Positions 33,462-41,570 of a stretch of 64,000 nt of DNA are shown here, piece after piece. Position 1 is the first letter of the stretch. Every line of letters begins with the position of its first letter. A program made the translations under genes and the position numbers. The stretch covers positions 62,001 through 126,000 of the forward strand of contig JBHJGZ010000011.1 of the NCBI GenBank assembly GCA_050331295.1, read 5' to 3'. The notes under the pieces were generated by a model, which searched no databases, was not told the DNA's origin, and saw nothing but the letters and a program-made list of their open reading frames with translations. This stretch comes from Kuafuiihalomonas sp050331295. Lineage in GTDB: Bacteria > Myxococcota > Kuafuiibacteriia > Kuafuiibacteriales > Kuafuiibacteriaceae.

Positions 33462-34437
33462 GCTTCATCACCCGCTTCATGGCGGAGAGTTGGTCCTTCG
33501 GGGTGATGGTCTGGTATCGGCGGAGCATCTCCAGGCTCTCGTGGCCCGAAATGGAGGCCATGGTGAACAGGTCCACCCCCGCGGCCCTCATCCGGGTGCA
33601 TGCCGTGTGCCTCAGGTCATGGAACCGGAGGTCCTCGATGCCCAGGCGCTGAACCAGGTCGTGAAAGCGCTTCGAAGCCTGTTGGCTGGTCGAGAGGAAC
33701 CTCTCGTGGCCCTTCAGCACCGCCTCCACTGGAGGTGGCATCGGCACGGTTCTGGACCGGCCGTTCTTCGTGTTCCCGAGCTTGATGGACTTGGCCTTCC
33801 AGTCGATGTGGTTCGGCCGGATGCCGAGGATTTCGCCCAGGCGCATGCCGGTCCAGAAAGCGATGGTAACCAGCGCACGAAGTTCGTCGTCGGCCTCCTC
33901 CAGAATCTTCTCCAGTTCCTCCTGAGTGGCGATGCGGTCCCGTTCGTTGTGCTCCGGCAGGAGTTCGATGTTCTGGACCGGATTCTCGGTGGCCAGGCCA
34001 TTCTGGACCGACACCTTCATCATGGTGTTGAGCGCGGCCCTGTAGCGGTTCCGGGTGGCGGGCTTCACGTCCAGGCCGTTGAGGAACCCGACGAAGTCCT
34101 TCCGCTCCAGTTTCAGCAGCTTCGTTTCTGGACCGACGTGGTCCATGAACTTCTGGAGTCGCTCGCGGTCGTCGTCGATGGACTTCTTGTGAGCCTTTTC
34201 CGCGAGGTACTGAACCACGGCCTCCTTCAGGGTCGTTCCCTTGGTGTAGACGGCCCGGTTGGGGAAGAACTCCTCTTCGAACTTCAGGCTCTTCCACTTG
34301 GCGACGAGCAGCTCGGCCATCTTCGGGTCCGACGTCTTCAGCGACACGGCCCGGCCCTCCGGGTCTCTCGAATAGTAGACCCCCTTCTTCAGCCAGGTCC
34401 CGGCCACCTTTCTGGGGCTCTTCTTGGAAGCGGACAT
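33448..34437 (-). CDS. int: Tyrosine recombinase/integrase of the island
   Basis: A 329-residue tyrosine recombinase with all catalytic residues: Arg199 (TGMRLGEIL), Lys224 (GNTKNGRSR), His273-x-x-Arg276 (HDLRHTACT), His299 (SGHESLEM) and Tyr308 (RRYQTI). The N-terminal region (about 1-60) matches an arm-binding domain and 70-155 a SAM-like core-binding domain. Its 5' end lies about 100 bases from the right attachment core. It probably catalysed integration into tRNA-Leu. It is complete, so the element may still be active. Confidence 0.95.
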   Translation of the reverse strand: MSASKKSPRKVAGTWLKKGVYYSRDPEGRAVSLKTSDPKMAELLVAKWKSLKFEEEFFPNRAVYTKGTTLKEAVVQYLAEKAHKKSIDDDRERLQKFMDHVGPETKLLKLERKDFVGFLNGLDVKPATRNRYRAALNTMMKVSVQNGLATENPVQNIELLPEHNERDRIATQEELEKILEEADDELRALVTIAFWTGMRLGEILGIRPNHIDWKAKSIKLGNTKNGRSRTVPMPPPVEAVLKGHERFLSTSQQASKRFHDLVQRLGIEDLRFHDLRHTACTRMRAAGVDLFTMASISGHESLEMLRRYQTITPKDQLSAMKRVMKLSDG

Positions 34438-34468
34438 GCTGCTACCCTCCCCTCAGTCTGCTCGCCGA

Positions 34469-34491
34469 GCTACCCTCTTGCTACCCCGAAC
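34469..34491 (+). repeat. GCTACCC direct repeats near the right island end
   Basis: GCTACCCTCTTGCTACCCC then GAAC, nearly the same as 20960-20984 at the left end; one more GCTACCC lies at 34440-34446. These are candidate arm-type sites, placed between the int start codon and the attachment core. Confidence 0.5.
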
Positions 34492-34534
34492 GCCAGGCAC
34501 TTGAAATCCTTGGTGATTCCTCAGTCCAGAATCT

Positions 34535-34588
34535 GATTCAAAATCCGCTTCTGGCAACAGAGTGGAAGTTCGAGTCTTCTCCCGGGCA
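34535..34588 (+). pseudogene. Displaced 3' half of tRNA-Leu with right attachment core (attR)
   Basis: Starts with the core GATTCAAAATCCG (34535-34547). It continues through a class-II-type variable arm, a T arm (GGAAG-TTCGAGT-CTTCT) and the acceptor 3' strand CCCGGGC plus A (34581-34588). No 5' half precedes it. Joined to the 5' half at 20766, it would give an anticodon stem GCGGA/TCCGC with only Watson-Crick pairs, better than the present tRNA. It is therefore probably the original host 3' half. Confidence 0.8.
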
Positions 34589-35206
34589 TCAGGCGATTCT
34601 GACCCTTTTCGGCCGAAGACGTCCCAGATGGGCCGCTGCCCAGTTTCTGCTTGCTGCTCACCAGTATCGGAGCGGCTGCGGTCGGCTCCGCCCGGATCCT
34701 GTTTGGAGCGAGCTCTCGGCCACTCGTCCGTCGTCATGACGGCCAGGCGAATGACGCTCTGAGAAGTCGAATCATGTCCATCTCGACGGGAATCGAGGAG
34801 ACGACTGTCTGCACCTGCTGGCTTACCGCCTCAACCGTCGGTGCCGCGCCCGGGCCGCCCGGACCTCACCGCCCAGCCGCGCTACTTCCTGTCGGAGCTC
34901 TTCCAGCCTGACCCCTCAGCAGATGGCTGAATCTGTGCGGAACTCAGAAACGCCCTACCTGAATTGGGGCGTGCGCCGCGCGGCGCTAGGCCCGGCGCTC
35001 CATATCAGGAACACGGTCTCTCTTGGACTCCTCCACCCGCGTGGCAAGTAGCCGCTCCCCTCGCGGAAGGCGCGTCGCCATGGCAGCACTTCTCAGCGCC
35101 ATCGCACCCATCGTGTCGAAGTTCGCGCCGCCACCAACCTCGATGGTGCGCGGCTGGAAATAATCGTCGGTTTCCGCACAGGATCAGGGGCGAAGCGGGC
35201 CACTTC
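34589..35206. other. Gene-free stretch right of the island
   Basis: About 620 bases with no convincing gene. The frames present have no recognisable domain. It contains the first copy (34991-35029) of a 38-bp repeat that recurs at 35570-35607 on the other side of the RND remnant. Confidence 0.45.
34991..35029 (+). repeat. 38-bp dispersed repeat, copy 1
   Basis: CCCGGCGCTC, a short variable part, then GAACACGGTCTCTCTTGGAC. Copy 2 at 35570-35607 reads CCCGGCGCTC, a variable part, then GAACACAGTCTCTCTTGGAC. The two flank the RND remnant in the same orientation. Confidence 0.6.
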
Positions 35207-35479
35207 TTCGTTCTCTTGGCTCGAATCCAGATTGAGCTGGACGCTGGCCACGCTCCCGCGCGTGCGGTGATCAGCGCCTCTCAGCGACGGGTGCGGCCTA
35301 TCCTTTTGACCACGGCCACCACCGTGGCCTCACTGATTCCCCTCTATTTGGGCGGCGGTGACATGTGGCGGCCCTTGGCTGTGGTCATCATGTTCGGCCT
35401 CGTGTTCTCCACGTTCATGACTTTGCTGGTGGTACCGCCGCTCTACGCCATGTTCTATCGCGTGCCCAAGCCTGCTTGA
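35207..35479 (+). pseudogene. C-terminal remnant of an RND-family efflux transporter
   Basis: Only the last 90 residues remain. ELDAGHAPARAVISASQRRV and RPILLTTATTVASLIPLYLG are the conserved end of AcrB/CzcA-type pumps, followed by the last two membrane segments (PLAVVIMFGLVFSTFMTLLV, VPPLYAMFY). The normal protein is about 1000 residues. Upstream sequence in the frame is unrelated, so the gene is truncated at its 5' side. Confidence 0.8.
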
Positions 35480-35569
35480 GGGCTCACTCGTGACCGTCGT
35501 ACGTGCGACAGGTGAGACCTAACCGCGGTGGGCCCTGGTATGGATAGGCGCCGGGGACTTGGCGTCGGC

Positions 35570-35607
35570 CCCGGCGCTCGACCTGAAGAACACAGTCTCT
35601 CTTGGAC
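35570..35607 (+). repeat. 38-bp dispersed repeat, copy 2
   Basis: Second copy of the repeat at 34991-35029, with most positions identical. It lies just beyond the RND remnant and before the 3' end of the secreted-protein gene. Confidence 0.6.
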
Positions 35608-35634
35608 ACACGACCTCGGCTACCGTTGATAACT

Positions 35635-37302
35635 TCAGTCGTTCACCACCTCGAAATCGATGGAGAGTGGCATCCCCATGTCTCCACTTCCGTAATTTCC
35701 TTCGAATGGCACCGCGCGCAGGGTGTGAGCGCCCACGGAGAGTGTTCCAGGGAAGTAGTCGCCTCCTGTGTCCCCATACAGGGCGTACGGGACCACGTTC
35801 TCAGTCTGAACCCGACCGTCGGGCTCTAGCCAAAAGCGCACGCTCTCGACCTCTCCGACCACGTCCGCTCGGATATTCAATCTTTCCGGTAGCGCTGACC
35901 GGTCGAGCACATCGCCTTGCTCCAACACGAAAAGGTCCGTATCGCGATCCGCGTCAACCAGCACGAATTGACTGACCCCAAGGTCTACAGGGTCATCAAC
36001 CACCGTAAAGTTCAGTTCCAGCGATTCACCAACCTCTCCGGAGGCTCTATCGCCGGAGTACGGCGTCGCGGTCACCGTATGCGGACCGTTAGCCAACTCT
36101 CCCTCGAAGTAGCTGTTCCCGGAGTCCCCGAAGAGCGCATACGGCGGCCAGTTTTCAACACGAAACCTTGGATTTCCATTTAGACCAAACTCTACGCTCT
36201 CCACCCGTGAAGTGACATTGGCTCGAACGTTCAGGGACCTCCCCACCTGCTGGATATTGATTGTTGCGCCTTCCAGAATGGGATCAAATCCCACCACCGG
36301 TTCATTCGCTGTTGCATCGACCAACGTGAAGCTACGAACGGCAAGAGCCTCAACAAAGACATTTCCGATGCCAAAGCTCCGATTCGGGTCGAGATGAGAG
36401 AGAATCCAGGGCGCTTCCGGTTCGACGAAAGTGGTCTCACTTGGGTTGAGCTCACTCCACACACCATCATGAACCAGCGCCGAGTCTTCGAAGCCGAGCG
36501 AGTTGATTTCTGGAAAGACGGTTTCGCCCTCAGACAGAAAAGTCTCGAGAATAGGGCCCCACCAGCCACACCCCCCAGTCATGCTACAGTCTTCCTGATC
36601 CACACGATACTCATGATCGTAGACAAGATCCCAAGCATCGGTACAGTAGTTCCACAGATAGACTCTGTTTGTCCATTGCCCTGGAGAGCTATATAGAACT
36701 TTAGTAGATCGATTCGAATACTCAATGACATTCTGCGCATTTCCTGCGAGATCTACATAATCCTGAACATTACATGGAAACTCATCGAACTTGCGCACCC
36801 AAATCCAGGCTGGCCCTGTGACGTCATTTGAGCATGGGTACTCAGGTGAACATGACCAGTCGAAGACGCCGAGACTGCCATGCAGATCGTCTTTGTAGTA
36901 GATTCCGACGACTTCGACGCCCTTTTGGGTTCGGTTCGTAGCAGTAGTAAACAACCAGGTAAGATTCAGATTAGATGGTGCGATCCCGGCGAGCTGGATG
37001 AACATCTTGGTGTACAACGCCGCCTCGTCATTCACGGTAAGCATTCCGGGGCGATAGAGCGTTCCGGCGCCAATGCCTCCCGGCGGAGGTATCGCTTCCG
37101 CAGCTCTTGCAGGACCCATCCTGATCTGCTCTAGGCTCGGTACCGCCGGATCCGTACCGGCCCCATCTACCCGTTTTTCGTGAATCGGCGCGCAACGACC
37201 CGTGCCAGGATGAAAAAGTTCGCCAGATCGACAGGTCTGGGCCAACGAGATAGTAGGGGGCAGGAGAAAGATAGGGGTCACAACGAGGAGCAATCTCAAC
37301 AT
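35635..37302 (-). CDS. Secreted protein with two Ig-like repeat domains, AT-richer than neighbours
   Basis: A 555-residue protein with a clear signal peptide (MLRLLLVVTPIFLLPPTISLAQ). The C-terminal third holds two copies of one beta domain: LNVRANVTSRVESVEFGLNG with PPYALFGDSGNSYFEGELAN, and LNIRADVVGEVESVRFWLEP with VPYALYGDTGGDYFPGTLSV. Domains of this pattern occur in extracellular carbohydrate-binding or adhesive proteins. The N-terminal 300 residues are unrecognised, with paired cysteines. Base composition is clearly lower in GC than the flanks, suggesting transfer. Function is not assignable. Confidence 0.65.
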   Translation of the reverse strand: MLRLLLVVTPIFLLPPTISLAQTCRSGELFHPGTGRCAPIHEKRVDGAGTDPAVPSLEQIRMGPARAAEAIPPPGGIGAGTLYRPGMLTVNDEAALYTKMFIQLAGIAPSNLNLTWLFTTATNRTQKGVEVVGIYYKDDLHGSLGVFDWSCSPEYPCSNDVTGPAWIWVRKFDEFPCNVQDYVDLAGNAQNVIEYSNRSTKVLYSSPGQWTNRVYLWNYCTDAWDLVYDHEYRVDQEDCSMTGGCGWWGPILETFLSEGETVFPEINSLGFEDSALVHDGVWSELNPSETTFVEPEAPWILSHLDPNRSFGIGNVFVEALAVRSFTLVDATANEPVVGFDPILEGATINIQQVGRSLNVRANVTSRVESVEFGLNGNPRFRVENWPPYALFGDSGNSYFEGELANGPHTVTATPYSGDRASGEVGESLELNFTVVDDPVDLGVSQFVLVDADRDTDLFVLEQGDVLDRSALPERLNIRADVVGEVESVRFWLEPDGRVQTENVVPYALYGDTGGDYFPGTLSVGAHTLRAVPFEGNYGSGDMGMPLSIDFEVVND

Positions 37303-38159
37303 GGCGATGTTCTCCTTGATGGCTAGGAGCCAGTAAATTTTTCTACCTGTTTGCTAGCCTAGTCAATTCTCAATAGATAGTCAATCGATCATTGAAATCC
37401 CAAATATGAATATATTGCATATTTGGCATGATGCGAATATCAGTCGATCGAATTCTCTTCGGTTATTGCAGAAACGGATGCCATCACTACATCAAGACTG
37501 TGATGTGCCGGAACTTTATGGTGCGTTGTTTGCACCCTTGTCGCAAGATTTGGACGACTCCTGTGCGCGATCCTCCAGACGGCATGCGGACGGCCGAGCA
37601 CTTCAAACCAGGTTGGATGGTGCGCCAACGCGCCCCCTTCTCGGGATCGATCCCCTTGTCCAAGCATGGATTGTTTTGTGGGCAGATCCCTTCATAGTCG
37701 GGCATCGAACAAGCCCAGGAACCGGGTCTGAGGGCCCACCCCTCGTCGCATCGCCAGCCAAATCTAGGAAAACTCTCGTCGCTCGCTCAACTCGCGCCCC
37801 TTGAGTGGTGAACGAAGGTTTTCGACTCACCCGCGGAGGGGGTCCAACAGGGGTTCGGAACGGGTCTCTCTCCGTCGCAGGTGAGCTGAGTCTCAAATCA
37901 TTAGCTGGCCTAAGGATTAAAGTCGGTCTTGCCGTTCTCGATGGCGGACACGGCTCGAGAGGAGCCCTTCTCGGATTGGTGCTCCGGACGAGCTTGGGCC
38001 GACGTGCCCTCTCCGCGTGCCGGCCGGGTCGAGGAAACAGCCGTGCTTGGTCCGACCCGAGACGAGAGGGCCAATTCGTGCAATGCAATCGCTCGGACGA
38101 GGGATGCCACGTCCAGGAGTAAAATCATTGATGAGAGTTCTCGTAAGGGGAGATTGCGG
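37303..38159. other. AT-rich intergenic region with an inverted repeat upstream of the ParA-like gene
   Basis: About 860 bases without a convincing gene; frames here lack domains and ribosome binding sites. The left 130 bases are AT-rich and probably contain the promoter of the secreted protein (TTGACT on the minus strand near 37365). The 27-bp inverted repeat at 37400-37426 is the clearest structure. Confidence 0.5.
37400..37426. promoter_or_regulatory. Perfect inverted repeat CCAAATATG-N9-CATATTTGG
   Basis: Nine-base arms with a nine-base AT-only or AT-rich spacer. It lies 98 bases upstream of the secreted-protein ATG and about 730 bases upstream of the ParA-like gene. It could be an operator of the former or a partition-type site for the latter; symmetry alone cannot decide. 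Confidence 0.45.
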
Positions 38160-39071
38160 ATGGGTTATGCAATTGCCGTAGCGAACATGAAGGGGGGCGT
38201 CGGCAAGACCACCACCACCGTGAGCTTGGCCGACACGTTTGCCGCTCAGGACAAGAAGGTATTGGTTGTCGACCTGGATGCACAAGCCAATGCCAGTGTC
38301 TCCGTCATCGGGATCGCGGGATATGCAGAGGTTCTGAAGCGGGGCCACACGATTGAACACTACTTCCAAACGAACGTGGACGCTTCGCTTCGAAGAGAGA
38401 GTCCCATCCCAGCCTCAACCTACTTTTCAGAGGGGCTGGCCCATGTAACCCATCAGGGTGAGAAGCTGGACATCACCTTGCTCGCCGCATCCCCGGAGAT
38501 GCGGTATCTCGAACGAGACATCATCATCGACCTGAACAACCGTCAGCTGGGGCTTCGGGCGGTGGAAACGAAGCTCGCTCAAATTCTCAAGAGAGATCTT
38601 GTTTTGATGCGGCGCGATTTCGACTACGTTTTATTCGATTGTGCCCCCGGCATCTCTCCGTTCTCTGAAGCCGCGATTCGGCTCGTCGATCTCGTCATCT
38701 CACCCACGATTCCAGACTTCATCTCGGTCCAAGGTTTGCCGCAATTCTGCAATTACCTTGCTGGACAACGAAAGCGTCAGCACAGCGGTCGGCGGCGCTC
38801 GATGCCGCATGTGCTTGCGACGCGCGTTCGGTCCAATACACAGCAGCACCGCGAATACCTCCGGAAGATGGACGAGGCGGCTGCGGTCGACGACCGGGTG
38901 TACGGGATGTTCAAGACCCATATCCCGGATTCGATCAAGGTCTCCCAGGCGATTCAGGTTGTAGACGATTCGTTTCCTACGTATCAGCAGCGATGGTCCG
39001 CGATGCTTGATCAACTCGATGCGCTCACGAACGAAATCGAGGAGGTGCTCGATGGCGACCACGCTGTTTGA
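38160..39071 (+). CDS. ParA/MinD-family ATPase
   Basis: A 303-residue protein starting at ATG 38160 after GGGGAG. The deviant Walker A KGGVGKTT is at residues 11-18, with the signature lysine in KGG. The A' motif is VLVVDLDAQANAS and the B motif is DYVLFDCAPG. The size fits the plasmid/chromosome ParA and Soj group. The stop overlaps the next gene by 20 bases. No ParB is recognisable next to it; the following unknown protein may be its partner. It may act in positioning a replicon or a protein cluster. Confidence 0.85.
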   Translation: MGYAIAVANMKGGVGKTTTTVSLADTFAAQDKKVLVVDLDAQANASVSVIGIAGYAEVLKRGHTIEHYFQTNVDASLRRESPIPASTYFSEGLAHVTHQGEKLDITLLAASPEMRYLERDIIIDLNNRQLGLRAVETKLAQILKRDLVLMRRDFDYVLFDCAPGISPFSEAAIRLVDLVISPTIPDFISVQGLPQFCNYLAGQRKRQHSGRRRSMPHVLATRVRSNTQQHREYLRKMDEAAAVDDRVYGMFKTHIPDSIKVSQAIQVVDDSFPTYQQRWSAMLDQLDALTNEIEEVLDGDHAV

Positions 39072-39723
39072 CCCGGTCTCCCTTCTCAAAGTGCTCCTTG
39101 CAGACGGCTCACTATCGTCGAGCTTGGCTCCTCAGATGCGCAAGCCAGCCCTCAAGGCCTTCGAGCAGGCACTCAAGGCAAAGGCATTCGGGCTTAGTGA
39201 GCTTTCGAGGATTCGGTCGGAGCTTGGCGACCGACAATTCGCACTCGTCGTGGATGCGATTCAGGATACGAGCCTGCGCGCGGCCGTGAAGCGATTCGAC
39301 CCGCATCATCCAAATGCGGCGGTGGCCGCCGGCAAGATCGATGCCGCGTGGGCCCGCGAGCATCTCATGGCCCTGGCGAAGGGCAGAGCCAAACCTTCCG
39401 AGAAGCCCAAACCGCTGGATAAACTTCTCGCCACCAAGGATCGAACGCCCGAAAAGCTCGCCGCGCTGGCCCAGAAATTGGGTCCCGAGATCTTCCTCCG
39501 GAGTCTGTCCGCCATGTCGAAGACCGCTTCCTGCGGTTTCGCCAAGAAGGTCGATCCCAAGCATCCGAAGGCAAAAAGAAAGGCGACAGAGATCGACCCC
39601 GAGTGGGCCCGAAGTCATATCGCCGAGCTGGCCGGACTGTCACTCCCCGAAGACGATTCCAAACCCGAGGATGGGGCCGAGTGGTTCGCGAGGCTGCGTC
39701 GCGTTTACGCGACCAAAGCATGA
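39052..39723 (+). CDS. Unknown protein coupled to the ParA-like ATPase
   Basis: A 223-residue protein starting at ATG 39052 inside the end of the ParA-like gene. It is helical and basic. It shows an internal duplication: AAVKRFDPHHPNAAVAAGKI with DAAWAREHLMALAKG, and CGFAKKVDPKHPKAKRKATE with IDPEWARSHIAELAG. I know no family name for this repeat. Overlap and small size suggest an adaptor or DNA-binding partner of the ATPase. ParB motifs are absent. Confidence 0.65.
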   Translation: MATTLFDPVSLLKVLLADGSLSSSLAPQMRKPALKAFEQALKAKAFGLSELSRIRSELGDRQFALVVDAIQDTSLRAAVKRFDPHHPNAAVAAGKIDAAWAREHLMALAKGRAKPSEKPKPLDKLLATKDRTPEKLAALAQKLGPEIFLRSLSAMSKTASCGFAKKVDPKHPKAKRKATEIDPEWARSHIAELAGLSLPEDDSKPEDGAEWFARLRRVYATKA

Positions 39724-39797
39724 ACGAGAGCCTTGAATCGTCCCGCGCGCCTCGAGCTCTCCGCCGTGGCCAAGAAGCCAAGCGGATGACAACGGGC

Positions 39798-40760
39798 TCA
39801 GCGGGCGTCGAGTGGGACGATGACCGATGCGTGGGCGTTCACAAAATCCGGGAAGAGCTCAGGGTGGAGGACGGCGGCCAGGATCTCCAAAGACTCCACG
39901 AGTCGGGGGCCCGGGCGATTGAAGTAGGCGTTGCCGTCGGTGGCGACCACGCGCACCTTCGAGCCGAGGGGTCCCCTGATCTGGGTCTCGATCACATCTC
40001 GCTCCCGCAGGGTGCGCTCGAGGGTGAAGCCGCAGGGCTTCAGCAACACGACCTCCGGGTCGAGGGCGACGAGATCGCTCGGACTCACGGTCGGCGCGGG
40101 GGCACCGGCTCGAACGCCGCATGGCGTGCCGCCGGCGAGCTCGATGAGCTCGGGCATCCAGGTCCCGCCCAGCATGACCGGATCGAGCCACTCAATGGAA
40201 ACTACCCGAGGGCGGGTCGACGCCGCGGCCGACCGGAGCCGGATCCCTTCGATCCGGGATTCGAGCGCGCTTCGGACCCGGACACCTTGCTCCCTTCGCC
40301 CGAGCTGGGTCGCCACGCGCTTCACGTCATCGAGCATGTCCTGAAGACGGGTCGGCTTCAGGCTCATGATCTCGATATCGTCGCGATGAGCCCGGGCAAC
40401 CGCCGAACGCACATCGTCGAGGGACACGGCACACACTTCGCAAAGGTCTTGGGTCACGATGATGTCCGGCGCCAATTCGGCCAGCGCGACTTCATCGACC
40501 TGGTACACGCTCAGGGCATCTCGGGCCGCGGACCGAACCGCACGATCGATGGCGCGGCTGCTGCCGACGGGCGCGACGCGAGACTTCGTCAAGACCCTGC
40601 GGTCTCGAATGGATGGAGGATGGTCACATTCGTGCGATATCCCCACCAGTCCGTCGGCCGCCCCGACCGCGCAGACGATCTCGGTGGCGGAGGGGAGCAG
40701 AGAGACCACGCGCGGATGAGCGGTCTTCGTCGTCTGGATCGGCTCCGGGTCGAACGTCAT
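39798..40760 (-). CDS. BtuF-like cobalamin-type substrate-binding protein without signal peptide
   Basis: A 320-residue protein of the class III (TroA/BtuF-like) binding fold. RVVSLLPSATEIVCAVGAAD opens domain 1, VGISHECDHPP follows, LAPDIIVTQDLCEVCAVSLD forms the middle, and a long linker helix leads to domain 2 (RVVSIEWLDPVMLGGTWMPE). The family binds cobalamin or iron chelates for ABC import. No leader or lipobox is visible and no permease or ATPase gene is adjacent. Cytosolic BtuF-like proteins annotated as cobalamin-binding are common, with role unclear. A link to cobalamin-dependent MetH is possible but not shown. Confidence 0.75.
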   Translation of the reverse strand: MTFDPEPIQTTKTAHPRVVSLLPSATEIVCAVGAADGLVGISHECDHPPSIRDRRVLTKSRVAPVGSSRAIDRAVRSAARDALSVYQVDEVALAELAPDIIVTQDLCEVCAVSLDDVRSAVARAHRDDIEIMSLKPTRLQDMLDDVKRVATQLGRREQGVRVRSALESRIEGIRLRSAAASTRPRVVSIEWLDPVMLGGTWMPELIELAGGTPCGVRAGAPAPTVSPSDLVALDPEVVLLKPCGFTLERTLRERDVIETQIRGPLGSKVRVVATDGNAYFNRPGPRLVESLEILAAVLHPELFPDFVNAHASVIVPLDAR

Positions 40761-40808
40761 GATGGCCTCTCTTCGCCCAGGGTCTCGACGCGAGTCACGC
40801 TCTAGAGC

Positions 40809-41039
40809 TCATTGGGCCTCTTCTCCCGGACTCACGCTGGAGTCGGCCTCTGCACAGGCTCGGCATATGCACGCGGCGCCTCGAGCTTCCTCCGGGAGCT
40901 GGGCAAGAACGTGCTCGGACATCTTCACCTCGAAACACCAGCAGGTGCTGCTCCCCGAGGCGACGCCGCATCGATTGGACGCGCCGCACAGCGGACAGCA
41001 TGTCGGGTCCATGCTGGGTTTTTGGTTCATTGACGCCAC
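40809..41039 (-). CDS. Cysteine-rich CWC-family small protein
   Basis: A 76-residue protein. CCPLCGASNRCGVASGSSTC, then WCF, and CICRACAEA near the end give the CWC pattern: a CPLC pair, a CWC and a C-terminal CxxC. These pairs probably bind zinc. The family role is unknown. The true start may be the Met just before DPTCC, as the first nine residues are not part of the motif. Confidence 0.75.
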   Translation of the reverse strand: MASMNQKPSMDPTCCPLCGASNRCGVASGSSTCWCFEVKMSEHVLAQLPEEARGAACICRACAEADSSVSPGEEAQ

Positions 41040-41240
41040 AGAAAGGACCGGATCACTCGTGGATGGAACGGGTCAACGCTGTGGGGTCAGCGTCGATGAG
41101 CTCGCATACGCCGAGCTGTCGACGACTTCCTCGAGACGCCGACCTCCGCATGAGAGCTTTGCCGTTCGCGACTCTGTGCAGGCAAGGCTACACCTTCGGG
41201 TAGACCCGATACATCCGCCCGCTTCGCCCCGAGTGATACC

Positions 41241-41570
41241 TTGGCCGATGTGGGTGAGGTCCGAAGCACCAAGGCTACGTATCAGGACACCTTGGACGCT
41301 CCGGAGGACATGCTGGCCGAGCTCGTCGATGGTGAACCGCACCTTCAGCCTCGTCCCGGGGCTCGGCATGTCCGTACTTCCAGACTGCTCGGTGGGCTTC
41401 TCACGCCTCCATTCGAGCTGGCTCGAGGCGGTCCAGGGGGTGGATGATTCTTGATGAGCCCGAGCTGCATCTCCGCGACGACGTCCTGGTTCCGGACCCG
41501 GCCGGGTGGGCGTTCGGAAGCAAGCGCGCGGCTCGACTGGGATCTGGCGACCCATCATGCAAGGGACAAT
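41241..41570 (+). pseudogene. Uma2-family (DUF820) gene, frameshifted and truncated
   Basis: The first frame (41241-41447) gives ATYQDTLDAPEDMLAELVDG, then RPGARHVRTSRLLGGLLTPP and ARGGPGG. The Uma2 signature GWMILDEPELHLRDDVLVPD continues in the next frame from about 41438. The switch falls at a run of five G (41436-41440); one more G would join the frames. After PAGW the similarity stops and the frame ends at 41570, so even the joined protein (about 110 residues) lacks the C-terminal half. Uma2 proteins have a PD-(D/E)XK nuclease fold. Confidence 0.75.

Noticed and set aside
20766..34588. Calling the island an integrative conjugative element
   Set aside because: No relaxase, coupling protein or type IV secretion gene is present; it can only be described as an integrase-bearing genomic island, perhaps mobilisable.
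37406..37804. Possible 132-residue gene in the AT-rich gap
   Set aside because: No ribosome binding site, no domain, odd composition; its start lies in the inverted repeat.
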